Of a stretch of 64,000 nucleotides of DNA, positions 27,415-36,595 are shown one piece after another. The notes under the pieces are model-generated. The model made no database searches and was not told the DNA's origin. It saw only the letters and a program-made list of their open reading frames with translations. The stretch comes from Stieleria sedimenti (lineage in GTDB: Bacteria; Planctomycetota; Planctomycetia; Pirellulales; Pirellulaceae), in contig NZ_JANZKV010000062.1 in the NCBI RefSeq assembly GCF_025060895.1, positions 72,627 through 136,626 of the forward strand. Reading direction: 5' to 3'. Every line of letters begins with the position of its first letter. Position 1 is the first letter of the stretch. The position numbers and the translations under genes were made by a program.

Positions 27415-27969
27415 TTAGCTTTCGTCCGCGGACTCTCCCGGACGCAAGGCACCGAATTCGTCAAATGCCTCAAGCGTGTTGAAATAACCCCAAGTCTCGG
27501 TGATCAGTCCGCCGGAGAGTCGCATGATTTTTGCGCCGACCATTCGCATCCGTTTTCCGGTCGGACCGAATCCGAGATAGCCGAGCGTTTGCGTGCCGAT
27601 GTAAGTCAGCCGGCTCATCACCAAGTCACCTTCGGCGATCTGAAAATCGATGGAGACCTCCAGGTCGGGATACGCGCGCCGAAAACCCCGGATGTGCTTA
27701 CGGAGGTCCTCGATCGGCTGATCCGTCGGCGACTTGTTGTTGTGGTCGACGTGCGTCGGCGACACATATTCAGACAACAACTCATCCTGTCCGGATCGAA
27801 GCACCTTCTCGATGAATTCGGTGACGCGTGTTTTATTCAGCGCTTCGGATGAATTGGATGCGTTATCCATGGCTTCCCATCGGAGAGTGTCGTGTCGTTT
27901 GACTTGCTCGATACTCCATTCGGCAAGAGAATCGACGGGGTCGGCGTGCTCCGGTCCCTGGGGGTTCAT
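27415..27969 (-). CDS. SnoaL-like ester-cyclase-fold protein
   Basis: About 184 residues from the ATG at 27969, which has a GGAAGGA site 8 nt upstream; a start at 27870 is also possible. The C-terminal 135 residues match the SnoaL/ester cyclase pattern (EFIEKVLRSGQDELLSEYVS, HIRGFRRAYPDLEVSIDF, GGLITETWGYFN). Members bind small molecules or cyclise polyketides; no substrate can be inferred. Faces away from the kinase gene after a 122-bp spacer. Confidence 0.78.
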   Translation of the reverse strand: MNPQGPEHADPVDSLAEWSIEQVKRHDTLRWEAMDNASNSSEALNKTRVTEFIEKVLRSGQDELLSEYVSPTHVDHNNKSPTDQPIEDLRKHIRGFRRAYPDLEVSIDFQIAEGDLVMSRLTYIGTQTLGYLGFGPTGKRMRMVGAKIMRLSGGLITETWGYFNTLEAFDEFGALRPGESADES

Positions 27970-28314
27970 GTGTACGATCCTTCCATGAATGAACTCAGTC
28001 TGGCCCCTTGCTTCGACTCGAACGGTCATCGGTAGCGTCACCGGCCGGTCGCCGGGCGAATCGTTTTGAATCTAGCGTGCCGCAGCGTTTTGCATGGATC
28101 CCATTTTAACATGGATTCTAGCCTACTGAATCGCTGCGTGAGGTCCAAATAGAATCCGCATCAACAGTCTTGATAGACCACGGAATACCTGGGACACACG
28201 GAATGACCTGTCCACTTGACCCATTTTTGCTTCGCATCCACCGTCGAAAGGTACTGATTGTCGGGTAGAATGATCTATCGACACATAAAACTTTCCTGCT
28301 GATGACCGCTTACC
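27970..28314. other. Divergent intergenic region, no gene seen
   Basis: 345 bp between a minus-strand and a plus-strand gene. It should hold two promoters, but none was identifiable with confidence and no coding frame looks real. Confidence 0.55.
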
Positions 28315-28854
28315 ATGCCAACCGCTGGTCGCTATCTGCCGCACTACACCGTTGAGGATTTGCAACGCTGGGAAGGCGATTGGGAACTCTGGCAAGGGAT
28401 CGCCGTATCAATGACTCCCAGCCCTTTCGGTTCGCATCAGCGCGTCGCCAGAAATCTTGTCGTCGAGCTTGACGTGAAGATTCGGGAGCTGGGCTGTCAA
28501 GCAAATGTGCTTTATGAGATCGACTGGATCGTTTCACGCGATACCGTGGTCCGTCCCGACGTGATTGTGGTTTGCGGAGCGGCACCTGAAAAACACGTCG
28601 AAAGCCCGCCCCCATTGATTGCCGAAATCCAATCGGCTTCAACCGTCGAGCGTGACCGGGAAGCAAAGCGGGATCTGTACCAAGACCAGGGCGTCGGAAT
28701 TTATCTGCTGATCGATCCGGATCAGGAAACGTTCGAGGCCTACCGCAAAACCGGTGAGCAGGATTGGAAACACGAAATGATCACCGACACGATCGAATTC
28801 TCAATCTGCGGCGACTGTCACCTGAGACTTTCCAAAGCATCGTTGTTTCGCTGA
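28315..28854 (+). CDS. Uma2 family (DUF820) putative endonuclease
   Basis: 179 residues with the PD-(D/E)XK nuclease fold of the Uma2/DUF820 family. Recognisable motifs are GSHQRVARNLVVEL, VVRPDVIVVCG, AEIQSAS and KRDLYQDQGVGIYLLIDPD, which contain the Asp, Glu and Lys expected at the active site. The family is very numerous in cyanobacteria and planctomycetes and its biological role is unknown. Stands alone; no partner gene is evident. Confidence 0.88.
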   Translation: MPTAGRYLPHYTVEDLQRWEGDWELWQGIAVSMTPSPFGSHQRVARNLVVELDVKIRELGCQANVLYEIDWIVSRDTVVRPDVIVVCGAAPEKHVESPPPLIAEIQSASTVERDREAKRDLYQDQGVGIYLLIDPDQETFEAYRKTGEQDWKHEMITDTIEFSICGDCHLRLSKASLFR

Positions 28855-29116
28855 CCCGATTCATCAACCGCAACAATGCGATTGAAACCTCAAGAGATCA
28901 AACAGGTGCGCAAAATTCTCAACTTCCGCCCCAACTCGTGGGGCGAAAAAGAGACCTAACCCCTTTAGACTTGTTCGGACGCCAAGCGATCGAGAGCATG
29001 CAAAGCCCGGCTGAAATGGATTTTGCGGCAAACTGACTTGCAAACTCTAGACAATTTGTCAGAATTGACGGTTCCTTTCGGCAATGGCTTCTCTTCTCTC
29101 AACCACTCGCAACATC

Positions 29117-29965
29117 ATGGATCGACAAATTGCCTGCCTCATTGTTATCGCTCTTTTGATAGCCGGATCTTCCGACTTGCGGTCCGAAGAGCCCATCGAG
29201 GACCGCAATCGCAAGACGACCAGCCACTGGCTTGGGGTTGCCGAAGAGGTTGCCAAGCGGCAACGCCTGTTTGACCCGAGTGCGCCAGCCAAACCATTCA
29301 AGCTTCACGAACAGGCGATCTTTCGGCACACCCAATCGGTCCGCGGCGACGATATCGGGGCAGTCTTTCTCTGGACCGCTCCTGCTTCGCAGCGTCCAGC
29401 GGCGATCGGCGTTTTCTTTGCCTGGTCCCAAGGGCGGATGCGAAACGTGATGGAAGAGTTTCATTCGTTCTACAACGGGCCAATCCGACGCCAAGCCGCG
29501 GGACAACCGACATGGGACTGTCCTGATGCGGGGCTACAGTGGAATCGCGCGGACAACCTTCCCGCCCCCGCTTCAGACCTTCGACGGTTGAAGCTTCAAG
29601 CCAGACAGTTCCCCCGCCGATTGAACGTCAAGACGACGACGACGGAAGGCCAGAGCTGGGAATTACGATCCGTGCCGAAGCCGTTCTACGAATACACCGA
29701 CGTCGATTCGGGGATCCAATACGGCGCAGTCTTTGGCTTCTGCCAGGGAACCGACACGGAATTGCTGGTTGCCGTCGAAGCACGACAGGTGGATGACGAA
29801 CGTACTTGGTACTATGCGCTGGCGCCATTCAGCGATTACCAAATCCAGGTCGATCTACCCGACGGCAAAACTTGGAATTCCCCGGACGGCTCATTCGGCC
29901 AGAACGGAAAACCGCATTTCTGGGGGGCGGTGGAACGACGCCCCAAACCCGAGTTCGAACGCTAG
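29117..29965 (+). CDS. Secreted protein of unknown function
   Basis: 282 residues. The ATG at 29117 starts a signal peptide (MDRQIACLIVIALLIAGSS). The mature chain is about 260 residues with Trp-rich, mixed beta segments (GAVFLWTAPASQRPAAIGVF, YEYTDVDSGIQYGAVFGFC) and near the end a YQIQVDLPDGKTWNSPDGSF segment. Similar-looking secreted proteins occur in planctomycetes but no named domain was recognised. Confidence 0.7.
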   Translation: MDRQIACLIVIALLIAGSSDLRSEEPIEDRNRKTTSHWLGVAEEVAKRQRLFDPSAPAKPFKLHEQAIFRHTQSVRGDDIGAVFLWTAPASQRPAAIGVFFAWSQGRMRNVMEEFHSFYNGPIRRQAAGQPTWDCPDAGLQWNRADNLPAPASDLRRLKLQARQFPRRLNVKTTTTEGQSWELRSVPKPFYEYTDVDSGIQYGAVFGFCQGTDTELLVAVEARQVDDERTWYYALAPFSDYQIQVDLPDGKTWNSPDGSFGQNGKPHFWGAVERRPKPEFER

Positions 29966-30030
29966 TGGTGCGACAAACGCAACCCGACGATTTCACGTTG
30001 ACACAGCGCTCGGGCGACAACGGTCGAAAG

Positions 30031-30372
30031 ATGACAGAAAAAGGGTCGGCAGAAAAATCGGATTCAGCAATCGTGGTGTCCAACCAACATCAGCTTGTGC
30101 CGGGGATCTCCATCACCGCTTCGGGGCAAGCGACCGTCGCCCCGTCCGTCGCAGATGTGCTATTCGACTTGGCAATCAAGCTGGAAGAACCGACGAATCT
30201 GCCCGTCGATGTGGAGCACGTGTTGGCCGCCATCGTGCTCGCTGCTCGGAACGGACAGCTTGATCGGAACACGCCACTGTCGCCCGATGATCCGGCGCTC
30301 GTCGACACCTTGGCGGCCCATGTGAAAACAATCTTCGCAGACTACGGCGGCAATGTTGGCACGGACGATTGA
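30031..30372 (+). CDS. Small protein of unknown function
   Basis: 113 residues from the ATG at 30031, 65 bp after the previous gene. Acidic and helical; the middle carries VADVLFDLAIKLEEPTNLPV and VEHVLAAIVLAARNGQLD. No signal peptide. The longer frame upstream overlaps the preceding gene and is a shadow. No family recognised. Confidence 0.6.
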   Translation: MTEKGSAEKSDSAIVVSNQHQLVPGISITASGQATVAPSVADVLFDLAIKLEEPTNLPVDVEHVLAAIVLAARNGQLDRNTPLSPDDPALVDTLAAHVKTIFADYGGNVGTDD

Positions 30373-30427
30373 ACGGTTGTAATCGTCCCTCGTCAGGCGC
30401 AAGTAAAAATCATTCTCGGTGTTGCCG

Positions 30428-31108
30428 CTAGGGAGTCGACAGCTCGGCGACGTTCGCGACTTCGATGGCACTGACTTTGCCCTCGATCTGATCTTCGATT
30501 TGGCGAAACACATTGGGAAGTTCAGCTGACAGCAACCGCTTGAGCAGCGGAAGATTGGAATTCAGTCCGCTGCGTAACCCATTGGCAACGTTACTGTTGT
30601 TCATGCCGATTCCTTGAGCTTGGACCCAACGCGGTGACCCGATTTGCAGGTTGTCGGAATCCAGCTTCAGTTTGGAGTCGACCAAGGTGAGTTCAGCATC
30701 CTTGTTTCGCTTGACTTCAAACTCAACCACGAGATCGCGAATCGTACCGAGTTTCATTTCAATCGGCCCACAGGATGCATGCTGGCGCGCACCCTGGACG
30801 CTTGTGCGATTGATCATGAGTTTGACGTCACTCAATCGAACTTGAACGATGGTTTGCACGGACACATCGGCCTGTATGGACGCGTCATCGAGAACCTCGA
30901 CGCTCTTCAGTGTTCCGCCGTACTTGATCTCTTTGAATTGGACCCTGAATGCCCGGCCCATCACGTGCGTTGTGTGGTTGATATCCGCCACGCTGCCGGA
31001 AACGATGTTCGCCACGGGATCGGGGTCGGCGTGCAAGATAGACGCGGAGGTGGTCAACGCAAAGACTGCCAGCAGAAGGCGAAGAATCCGTATCGCATCG
31101 TCTTTCAC
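30428..31108 (-). CDS. Secreted protein of unknown function
   Basis: 226 residues from a GTG at 31108, supported by a GGGAGAG site 4 nt upstream; it gives a signal peptide (ILRLLLAVFALTTSASILHA). The mature part is mostly beta (VFRVQFKEIKYGGTLKSVEV-like strands) with a helical C-terminus (RLLSAELPNVFRQIEDQIEG). Convergent with the preceding small gene. No family recognised. Confidence 0.65.
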   Translation of the reverse strand: MKDDAIRILRLLLAVFALTTSASILHADPDPVANIVSGSVADINHTTHVMGRAFRVQFKEIKYGGTLKSVEVLDDASIQADVSVQTIVQVRLSDVKLMINRTSVQGARQHASCGPIEMKLGTIRDLVVEFEVKRNKDAELTLVDSKLKLDSDNLQIGSPRWVQAQGIGMNNSNVANGLRSGLNSNLPLLKRLLSAELPNVFRQIEDQIEGKVSAIEVANVAELSTP

Positions 31109-31530
31109 TGTTCTCTCCCAAGAGTTGAGCGGCCGTCTCAATGGCGCCGTTTGACCGGCATTGCGCAACACAGACTAGGGGTGTTCCCGCCGCCCCACAA
31201 TGGCAGGCACGGAAAGACAGTGGAGGTGATGGACTGCTGCGTCCAATCGGCACCCTAGGCATGCGGCGAGGGCATTTATGGGCACCTTGGTCCTCGGACG
31301 CGTGAAGATTGCCGAAATTGGCAAGTTTGCAGTGTTCCTAGGCAACTTTCATCCCCGAATCGGCCACAAGAATTTCTCAACTCCCTCAATTCAGCGCGGT
31401 CGAAGGTGGAAGTCTTGCTTCCTAGTACATTACCTCGAACGTCCACCTAACATATCAGGATGACCTTAATGTTGGGGCAGCACGCTCCAAAAGCGAGCTC
31501 GATTACCTCTCTAAAATTGCACATTGTCTC
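31109..31530. other. Divergent intergenic region, no gene seen
   Basis: 422 bp. A 61-codon open frame at 31278-31463 lacks a ribosome site and family resemblance, so it is not called. AT-richer sequence near 31420-31520 may hold the promoter of the next gene. Confidence 0.55.
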
Positions 31531-32811
31531 ATGAACCTGCATTCCTTCATGTTACTCACGCTGAGTCTCAGCCCACTTCTTGACGCTACGGCTGTGGCCC
31601 GTCAGTGGGTAAGTCGTGACGGCAACTTCAAGGTGCAGGCGGAGTTGGTCGGATTTGATGGTTTCGTCGTCGAGATTCAAAAGGCCGATGGCAATCGCGC
31701 AAAAGTGCCAATCGATCGCCTCAGCGTGGCCGATCGAGAATACATCTGGACGCAAATCGATGATCCCCAAATTGCTCCCGGAGTCCCGCCAGCGCTTCGC
31801 ACATTTAAGCAAGCGGTGGACTTATCGCGGCCAGTGGAGATTCGTCGGATCGAAAAACGCCTCGAGGCTTTGAGAAAAGAGCTCCGGTCGGGCTCTCGCG
31901 ACGTGAACCATCCCGTTGGTCAACAAGCCAAGACGCTTGCGAAACACCTTGGAAAACGCCTTGTGTTGCTGAAGTCGGGCGCTGCCTTCACTCCCACCCT
32001 CTCGCCGAAAGACTTTCGTGTCGGACAGATCGGCACTCTTGATAATGACTTGCAATTTACGATTCGCTCCAAGCCGGAAGGCGATGAACGCAAAATCAGC
32101 ATTAGCTTTTATGAGCATCGACACATCAACGAGCTCCCCGGCGCACGCAACAACTGGCACACCACCACAATTTCTCGTCCGGATCTGATGATTCTGAAGG
32201 CCGATTTCGTTAATCAGCTCCCGGAAACGCATCTGGATCGAAATCGAAGATCACCTACCAATCGATTGCTTCGTGCTCGCGTCTACCAGATTGTCGAGTC
32301 GCGCCCGCGAGGCGCCGCGAAAGACTACGTGTTGACGCCCTTCGCAATGGGCGACGTTGAACCATTGCTCATGGGAAAACGACCGGCTGCGAACGTGGCC
32401 AAGCCCGACAACTCGAAGGATAGCGAAGAAGGTGATCCTGGTTTACCCGATCTTGTCATCGCTGATGTACAGGCGCAACCCAAAAGAGGCACGAAAATAC
32501 CCTACACGTACACCGTTAAAAACATGGGCAAGAAAACGTTTTCAGCGTCCGTGACCTGGCAGGCTTACTACAGCAAAGATCGTGTTTACGACAAATCCAT
32601 CGACCGACCGGCCCACGGATTCATCGCCTCCTTAGGCAAACTTGCACCAGGTGAATCAGTATCGAAGGACTGGGGGTTTTACCGCGGACCGCGTGACGCA
32701 AACAGACGGTACTTGATCTTTGTCGTCGACGCGAAGAACAAAATTCGAGAGCTCTCTGAAGACAATAACACGTACGTATTCGACACGTGGGAGGGTCAGC
32801 AGGATGAGTAA
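31531..32811 (+). CDS. Secreted SHD1 and CARDB domain protein
   Basis: 426 residues. A signal peptide (FMLLTLSLSPLLDATAVA) is followed at once by an SHD1-like domain (about 25-75; RQWVSRDGNFKVQAELVGF, KVPIDRLSVADREYI), a module that planctomycetes often place at the N-terminus of secreted proteins. After an unassigned middle, a CARDB (cell-adhesion-related) domain occupies about 305-420 (LVIADVQAQPKRGTKIPYTY, ENNTYVF-like ending). Probably extracellular. The stop overlaps the start of a decayed gene by 8 bp. Confidence 0.78.
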   Translation: MNLHSFMLLTLSLSPLLDATAVARQWVSRDGNFKVQAELVGFDGFVVEIQKADGNRAKVPIDRLSVADREYIWTQIDDPQIAPGVPPALRTFKQAVDLSRPVEIRRIEKRLEALRKELRSGSRDVNHPVGQQAKTLAKHLGKRLVLLKSGAAFTPTLSPKDFRVGQIGTLDNDLQFTIRSKPEGDERKISISFYEHRHINELPGARNNWHTTTISRPDLMILKADFVNQLPETHLDRNRRSPTNRLLRARVYQIVESRPRGAAKDYVLTPFAMGDVEPLLMGKRPAANVAKPDNSKDSEEGDPGLPDLVIADVQAQPKRGTKIPYTYTVKNMGKKTFSASVTWQAYYSKDRVYDKSIDRPAHGFIASLGKLAPGESVSKDWGFYRGPRDANRRYLIFVVDAKNKIRELSEDNNTYVFDTWEGQQDE

Positions 32812-33374
32812 GACAGTCAATCTGCGAATCTCGTTTTTTTCACTCATGACGATCGTTACCAACGACGGCCGCCAAATCGAGGTGCCTTTGGACCGGTTGG
32901 CCGTCGATGATCAGAACCGAGCGCCCATGCCCGAGCGCCCATGCCCGAGCGACTGCGGAGCGCGCGTTTGGTCGTTCGATTCAAGTCGGGTCTGGACGAT
33001 AGTATTGTCCACATTGATCGGACGCAAGTGACGGCGAACCTATTGCGGAGTTTGTTAATCCCGTCAAGGAACAGCCTGAGCGTGCGGCAATTCAATTTAG
33101 CCCTGGGGGCGAAGTGTTTGCGACGCAAAGAAACGTGCCTCGATCGACGAGACTAGTCCGCCATCGTCGAGGGTATTTACAAGCCAAGAGAACGTCGTCC
33201 GTCGCTGGGGTTGATGTTTGGGACACTCGCACCGGGAGCAAGCTGATCGAGCTTCCGCATGAATCGTCGACCGACATTCTCTTTTCCCCCGACGGTAGGA
33301 TTTTGGCTAGCGTGGGCCCCGTTAGCATCAAGCTATGGCAAGTTAACGAGTTCCTACGCGACGCCCTTGACTAA
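32804..33374 (+). pseudogene. Decayed SHD1-WD40 gene
   Basis: Begins with a good ribosome site and ATG at 32804. The first frame has an SHD1 remnant (TNDGRQIEVPLDRLAVDDQ) and ends at 33031. The WD40-like remainder is in a different frame: AAIQFSPGGEVFAT from about 33070 and VDVWDTRTGSKLIELP then ILFSPDGRILASV up to 33374. SHD1 plus WD40 is a common planctomycete combination, so this is best read as one gene broken by at least one frameshift and large deletions. Confidence 0.65.
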
Positions 33375-33629
33375 TTGTCGCCTTGGCTTGGCGAAGTGAG
33401 ACGTTGGCTAGGACTAGAGAGCGAGCTTTGGTCCGCGACCAATTCGTTTGTCGGCTTCGTCCTGACGTTTCTGGCCTTTGCCTTCGGTCATTGGTCCCCT
33501 TTGTCTCAATGAGACCGATCCCTGGTACCAACGAGGAAAGGGGGCATCTGGGCAGCGGCAATTCGCCAGCGTGCCGTGGTTGACTGTGGAATCGCTATGA
33601 TGAAATGACCTTGCCCGCCTTCCCTCGGA

Positions 33630-34290
33630 ATGGAGATGCGAATGATGGCTCTTCCTTTTGCGAGTCGCTCAACGCTCCATCGCTACCTGGCAGTCGCGAC
33701 GATAGCCCTGTCCCCCAATTCGCTCCGTGCAGTGAAACCTTCGGAAATCGCTGGAACGTGGGTGATGTCCGTCGACTCACGTCAGCCACGACCTCGCTGT
33801 CTCGGGTTCGAAAGTGTATCTGGCAAACGCGAGTGGACTTCGAATTGCTGAATCGGCAAATCCACAAACGCTCGAAACGCTAGGCAATTTTGAGGGCGAG
33901 GGGCATTGGGTACGAGGGGTCCACGTTGTCGGGTCAACCGCTTACATCGCAACTTCGATGCATGGTGATGCCTCCTGGTTGCAGATCATCGATGTATCCG
34001 ACCCCATGGCTCCGGTTCAGATAGGAATCTACAGATCGACGGGTGGAGCGCAGGACGTCTCCGTCTCCGGGGACGTGGCGGTCCTTGCCGATCGCGCGGC
34101 GGGCATCGTCGTGCTTGACCTTTCGGAGCCTCAGAACGTACGACGTGTCGGTTATTTCCGAACGAAGGGGCGTTCGAGCAAGGTGGACATCTTCGGAGAG
34201 CTGGCGTTAGTCTCCGTTGATGGCGACTCGGGAGCGAGAACATTGCAAGTGATTCGTTATCTCCCCAAGCCGCTACGTGAACCTCGATGA
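33630..34290 (+). pseudogene. Frameshifted LVIVD-repeat protein
   Basis: A signal-peptide-like start (MMALPFASRSTLHRYLAVAT) is followed by EIAGTWVMSVDS, after which homology jumps frame. The second frame, from about 33766 to 34290, reads HVSHDLAVSGSKVYLANASG and has three LVIVD-type repeats (VSGDVAVLADRAAGIVVLDL). LVIVD proteins form extracellular beta-propellers. The protein is about half the usual length, so a deletion with frameshift near 33770 is the likely cause. The GTG-initiated piece 33814-34290 could still be translated. Confidence 0.62.
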
Positions 34291-34867
34291 TCGCTCGGCA
34301 AGTCACGGCGTCGCTGAAGGGTGCTGAAGAATCGCCCGCACATGACGTTGCTCCAGGCCCCCCAATCCTGGATTTCATATCATCACGGCGAGATCATGTG
34401 CTCTGGAAAACGCGATCGTTTCGATCCCTTTGGGCTGCGCAGACTGGAGCCGTGGTTGGGTTTGAATCCGATCGGGATGGCGAGTCCGCCCGACTCCTGC
34501 AGCCGCTGATGCAGCTCGCGCCGCATGCGATTGACGCGGGCGTGCTGGTCCGGCTTGAGAATCAGGTTGTTGGTTTCCCGGGAGTCCGTCTTCAACCGCG
34601 GAGCTCGTTGGAAAGGAAACCGCGTCAAACGAATCAGCACCCCATCGGCCCAGGCGATGCATCCTCCGCGAGCTTGATGCTGTCGGTGCTGCACACCGAC
34701 GCGGTTCCCGCGATTGCTTGCGAGCGCCGGTGCCCGACACCGGATGCTGGTCGCAATGTTCCAGCTTCATCGACCGGTGGATCGACGAGATCCGGCGAAC
34801 GCAAACCGGTCAGCGATACGCCACATTTTCCTGTCACCGATTTTTCTGTCGCCTTCGTTCATTGCGT
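34291..34867. other. Apparently non-coding or decayed region
   Basis: 577 bp. Open frames on both strands overlap without family resemblance. It contains one copy of a 33-bp repeat (34755-34787) also found at 37111-37143. Confidence 0.5.
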
Positions 34868-35470
34868 TTACGAGAGTTCTATCGGGACAAGGATGTTCCG
34901 TTCTAAGTCCAACATCGCCGCAAAGCCGTTCATCACCGCGTCAACGACGATGAAGTATCGGTCTTCGGAAGCCAGATCCAATGGCCCTTCGCCTCTCCAG
35001 TCTAGTTTTCCTGACGGTGTAGCCGCAAACCATCGATGAAAGTGCCCGCTGATCATGATGCGCTGCGGAAGTCTGGCAAAGCAGTTCTCGATCATGCCTG
35101 TTTCTTCGGGGACGCCAACGTAAAAGGACAGAACGTCTCGTGCGTCTTCCGTCGGAAACGTGTGTGAGACAAGGACATCTTCCAGCTCAAGTCTTGGCTG
35201 AAGTGTGCTGAAAAACTCCATGACCGATTCGGAGTACCATTGCCGCATCTCGGCGTCGGGATCGACGCAAAGTCCCAATTCGTGGTTCCCCCACACGCCA
35301 ATGGCACCGCACGATCGTAGCAACTCCACGATCTCGTCCGCATGGCGACGGTCGTAGATGACGTCGCCCAGGAGAACGAATTTGTCAACCGAGTCCCGCC
35401 GAAGCCGTTCAATCGCTTTGGCCAGTTGATCAACATCGCCGTGAATATCGGCCAGCAGCCCAAGTCGCAT
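34868..35470 (-). CDS. Calcineurin-like metallophosphoesterase (YfcE/MJ0936-like)
   Basis: 200 residues from the ATG at 35470, which has a GAGGGAG site 5 nt upstream. Metal-binding motifs of the family are all present: GLLADIHGD, FVLLGDVIYDRRHADE, VWGNHELG, the SHTFP His, and GHFHRW. The family hydrolyses phosphodiesters or phosphoproteins. It is divergent from the phosphoribosyltransferase gene across a 157-bp spacer. Confidence 0.87.
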   Translation of the reverse strand: MRLGLLADIHGDVDQLAKAIERLRRDSVDKFVLLGDVIYDRRHADEIVELLRSCGAIGVWGNHELGLCVDPDAEMRQWYSESVMEFFSTLQPRLELEDVLVSHTFPTEDARDVLSFYVGVPEETGMIENCFARLPQRIMISGHFHRWFAATPSGKLDWRGEGPLDLASEDRYFIVVDAVMNGFAAMLDLERNILVPIELS

Positions 35471-35627
35471 CAAGGCTCCCTCTCGTTGAGTCATGGAAGT
35501 CGGGGACGCCACACGATGAAACGTATCGAGCCGCGCCGCTCACCCGGCGTTTCACTTCTCACGCTAATATACAAGACGCTGTTGTTGGTTGTTGAGAACA
35601 CGTCCATGACTGTCTGACGGACTGAAG

Positions 35628-36182
35628 ATGATCGATCAAGAACTACTGCGGGATGTAGCGGCACGCGTCGAGATCCATGTGCGCAACTCCAAAGGATTTG
35701 AGGAGGAATCGTTCGTCAATCCATTTTCTCCCGTCGACAGCGTGTCTGCCTTCGCCGCGGCGCGACGACTGGTGACGGAGCGGGACCACGATGCCTTCAT
35801 CGCAGTTGCACCTGAGGGGCATGTTTACGGATTCTTTTTTGAGTATTGGGGAGCGAGCGTGCTCAGCGTTCATGTGGGCTATCCCCCACGCGAGTGCTTG
35901 ATCCTTGACGACCTCTCTGGCATTCGGGGACGTCGCGTTCTCATCCTTGAAGACGACGTCGCGAGTGGGACCACACTTCGGGTCGTTTTGGATGCGATCC
36001 AAGACGTCTCGCCCAAGTCTGTCGATCTTTTTCTCGGGCGTCCAAGGCATCAGCAGATCCTGGAACACATCGATTCTCGCATCGGGAAAACCTCTCTAGC
36101 CGAGGACCTCCTGCACGAAGGGCAACAGACGATCGATGAAGCCGATTTCGTGCGAGCGTTCGCTTCCCCCGGCGAATCTTAG
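35628..36182 (+). CDS. Phosphoribosyltransferase-fold protein
   Basis: 184 residues. The PRPP-binding signature is VLILEDDVASGTTL (about residues 103-116); other strands fit a type I PRTase fold (HDAFIAVAPEGHVYGFFF, SVLSVHVGYPPRE). The acceptor-base region is not diagnostic. The C-terminal 45 residues are helical and unassigned. The divergent phosphoesterase neighbour hints at nucleotide or phosphoribosyl turnover, but that is inference. Confidence 0.8.
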   Translation: MIDQELLRDVAARVEIHVRNSKGFEEESFVNPFSPVDSVSAFAAARRLVTERDHDAFIAVAPEGHVYGFFFEYWGASVLSVHVGYPPRECLILDDLSGIRGRRVLILEDDVASGTTLRVVLDAIQDVSPKSVDLFLGRPRHQQILEHIDSRIGKTSLAEDLLHEGQQTIDEADFVRAFASPGES

Positions 36183-36286
36183 CAACGAGCGGAATCGAAG
36201 TGTCGGATCTCTTGAAGTGGGAGAGGCTTCCACTTATTTTCCGTGCGTTGCTAAGCGAGCGGCGCCGCGTGGCACCTTGCTTACGC

Positions 36287-36595
36287 CTACGGGAAAAGGA
36301 ACCAGCGAGACTGATCGAAAGCGGTGTCCCCTGTTGGCTCCAATCTCTCCCAGATGTTGACCCGATAGTTGCCGTTGTGATGCCGACACACCTCCACACG
36401 ATGCAGGCGGGGTGGCCTGCCGACTTTATCCAGAATCGGTGATTTGATCTTCGCCGTGTGTGTCGACAGTGTGTGTCGACAGTGTGTGTCGACAGTGTGT
36501 GTCGACAGTGTGTGTCGACAGTGTGTGTCGACAGTGTGTTCGGATCCCGCCGAGGGAGCGTCTTTCTGCGTGGCTGCTTGCTCAATTTTTGACAT
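36287..36595 (-). CDS. Small protein with an internal 13-bp tandem-repeat array
   Basis: 102 residues from the ATG at 36595, preceded by a GAGGA site 5 nt away. The middle (about 20-47) is encoded by the 13-bp array, and because three units span 39 bp it reads as a 13-residue period (HTVDTHCRHTLST). The C-terminal half is ordinary-looking (RVEVCRHHNGNYRVNIWERL). No family recognised. A change of one repeat unit would shift the frame of the C-terminal half unless three units were gained or lost. Confidence 0.55.
   Translation of the reverse strand: MSKIEQAATQKDAPSAGSEHTVDTHCRHTLSTHTVDTHCRHTLSTHTAKIKSPILDKVGRPPRLHRVEVCRHHNGNYRVNIWERLEPTGDTAFDQSRWFLFP
36456..36540. repeat. Tandem 13-bp array, six copies plus a partial
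   Basis: Unit gtgtgtgtcgaca repeated at 36456, 36469, 36482, 36495, 36508 and 36521, ending in a partial gtgtgtt to 36540. Each unit contains the palindrome gtcgac. Perfect identity between copies indicates recent slippage expansion. Confidence 0.95.

Noticed and set aside
34287..35039. 250-codon plus-strand open frame
   Set aside because: It overlaps the phosphoesterase gene and decayed spacer, and lacks any family resemblance or ribosome site.
36456..36540. Possible CRISPR array
   Set aside because: Units are 13 bp with no spacers between copies; it is a simple tandem repeat.
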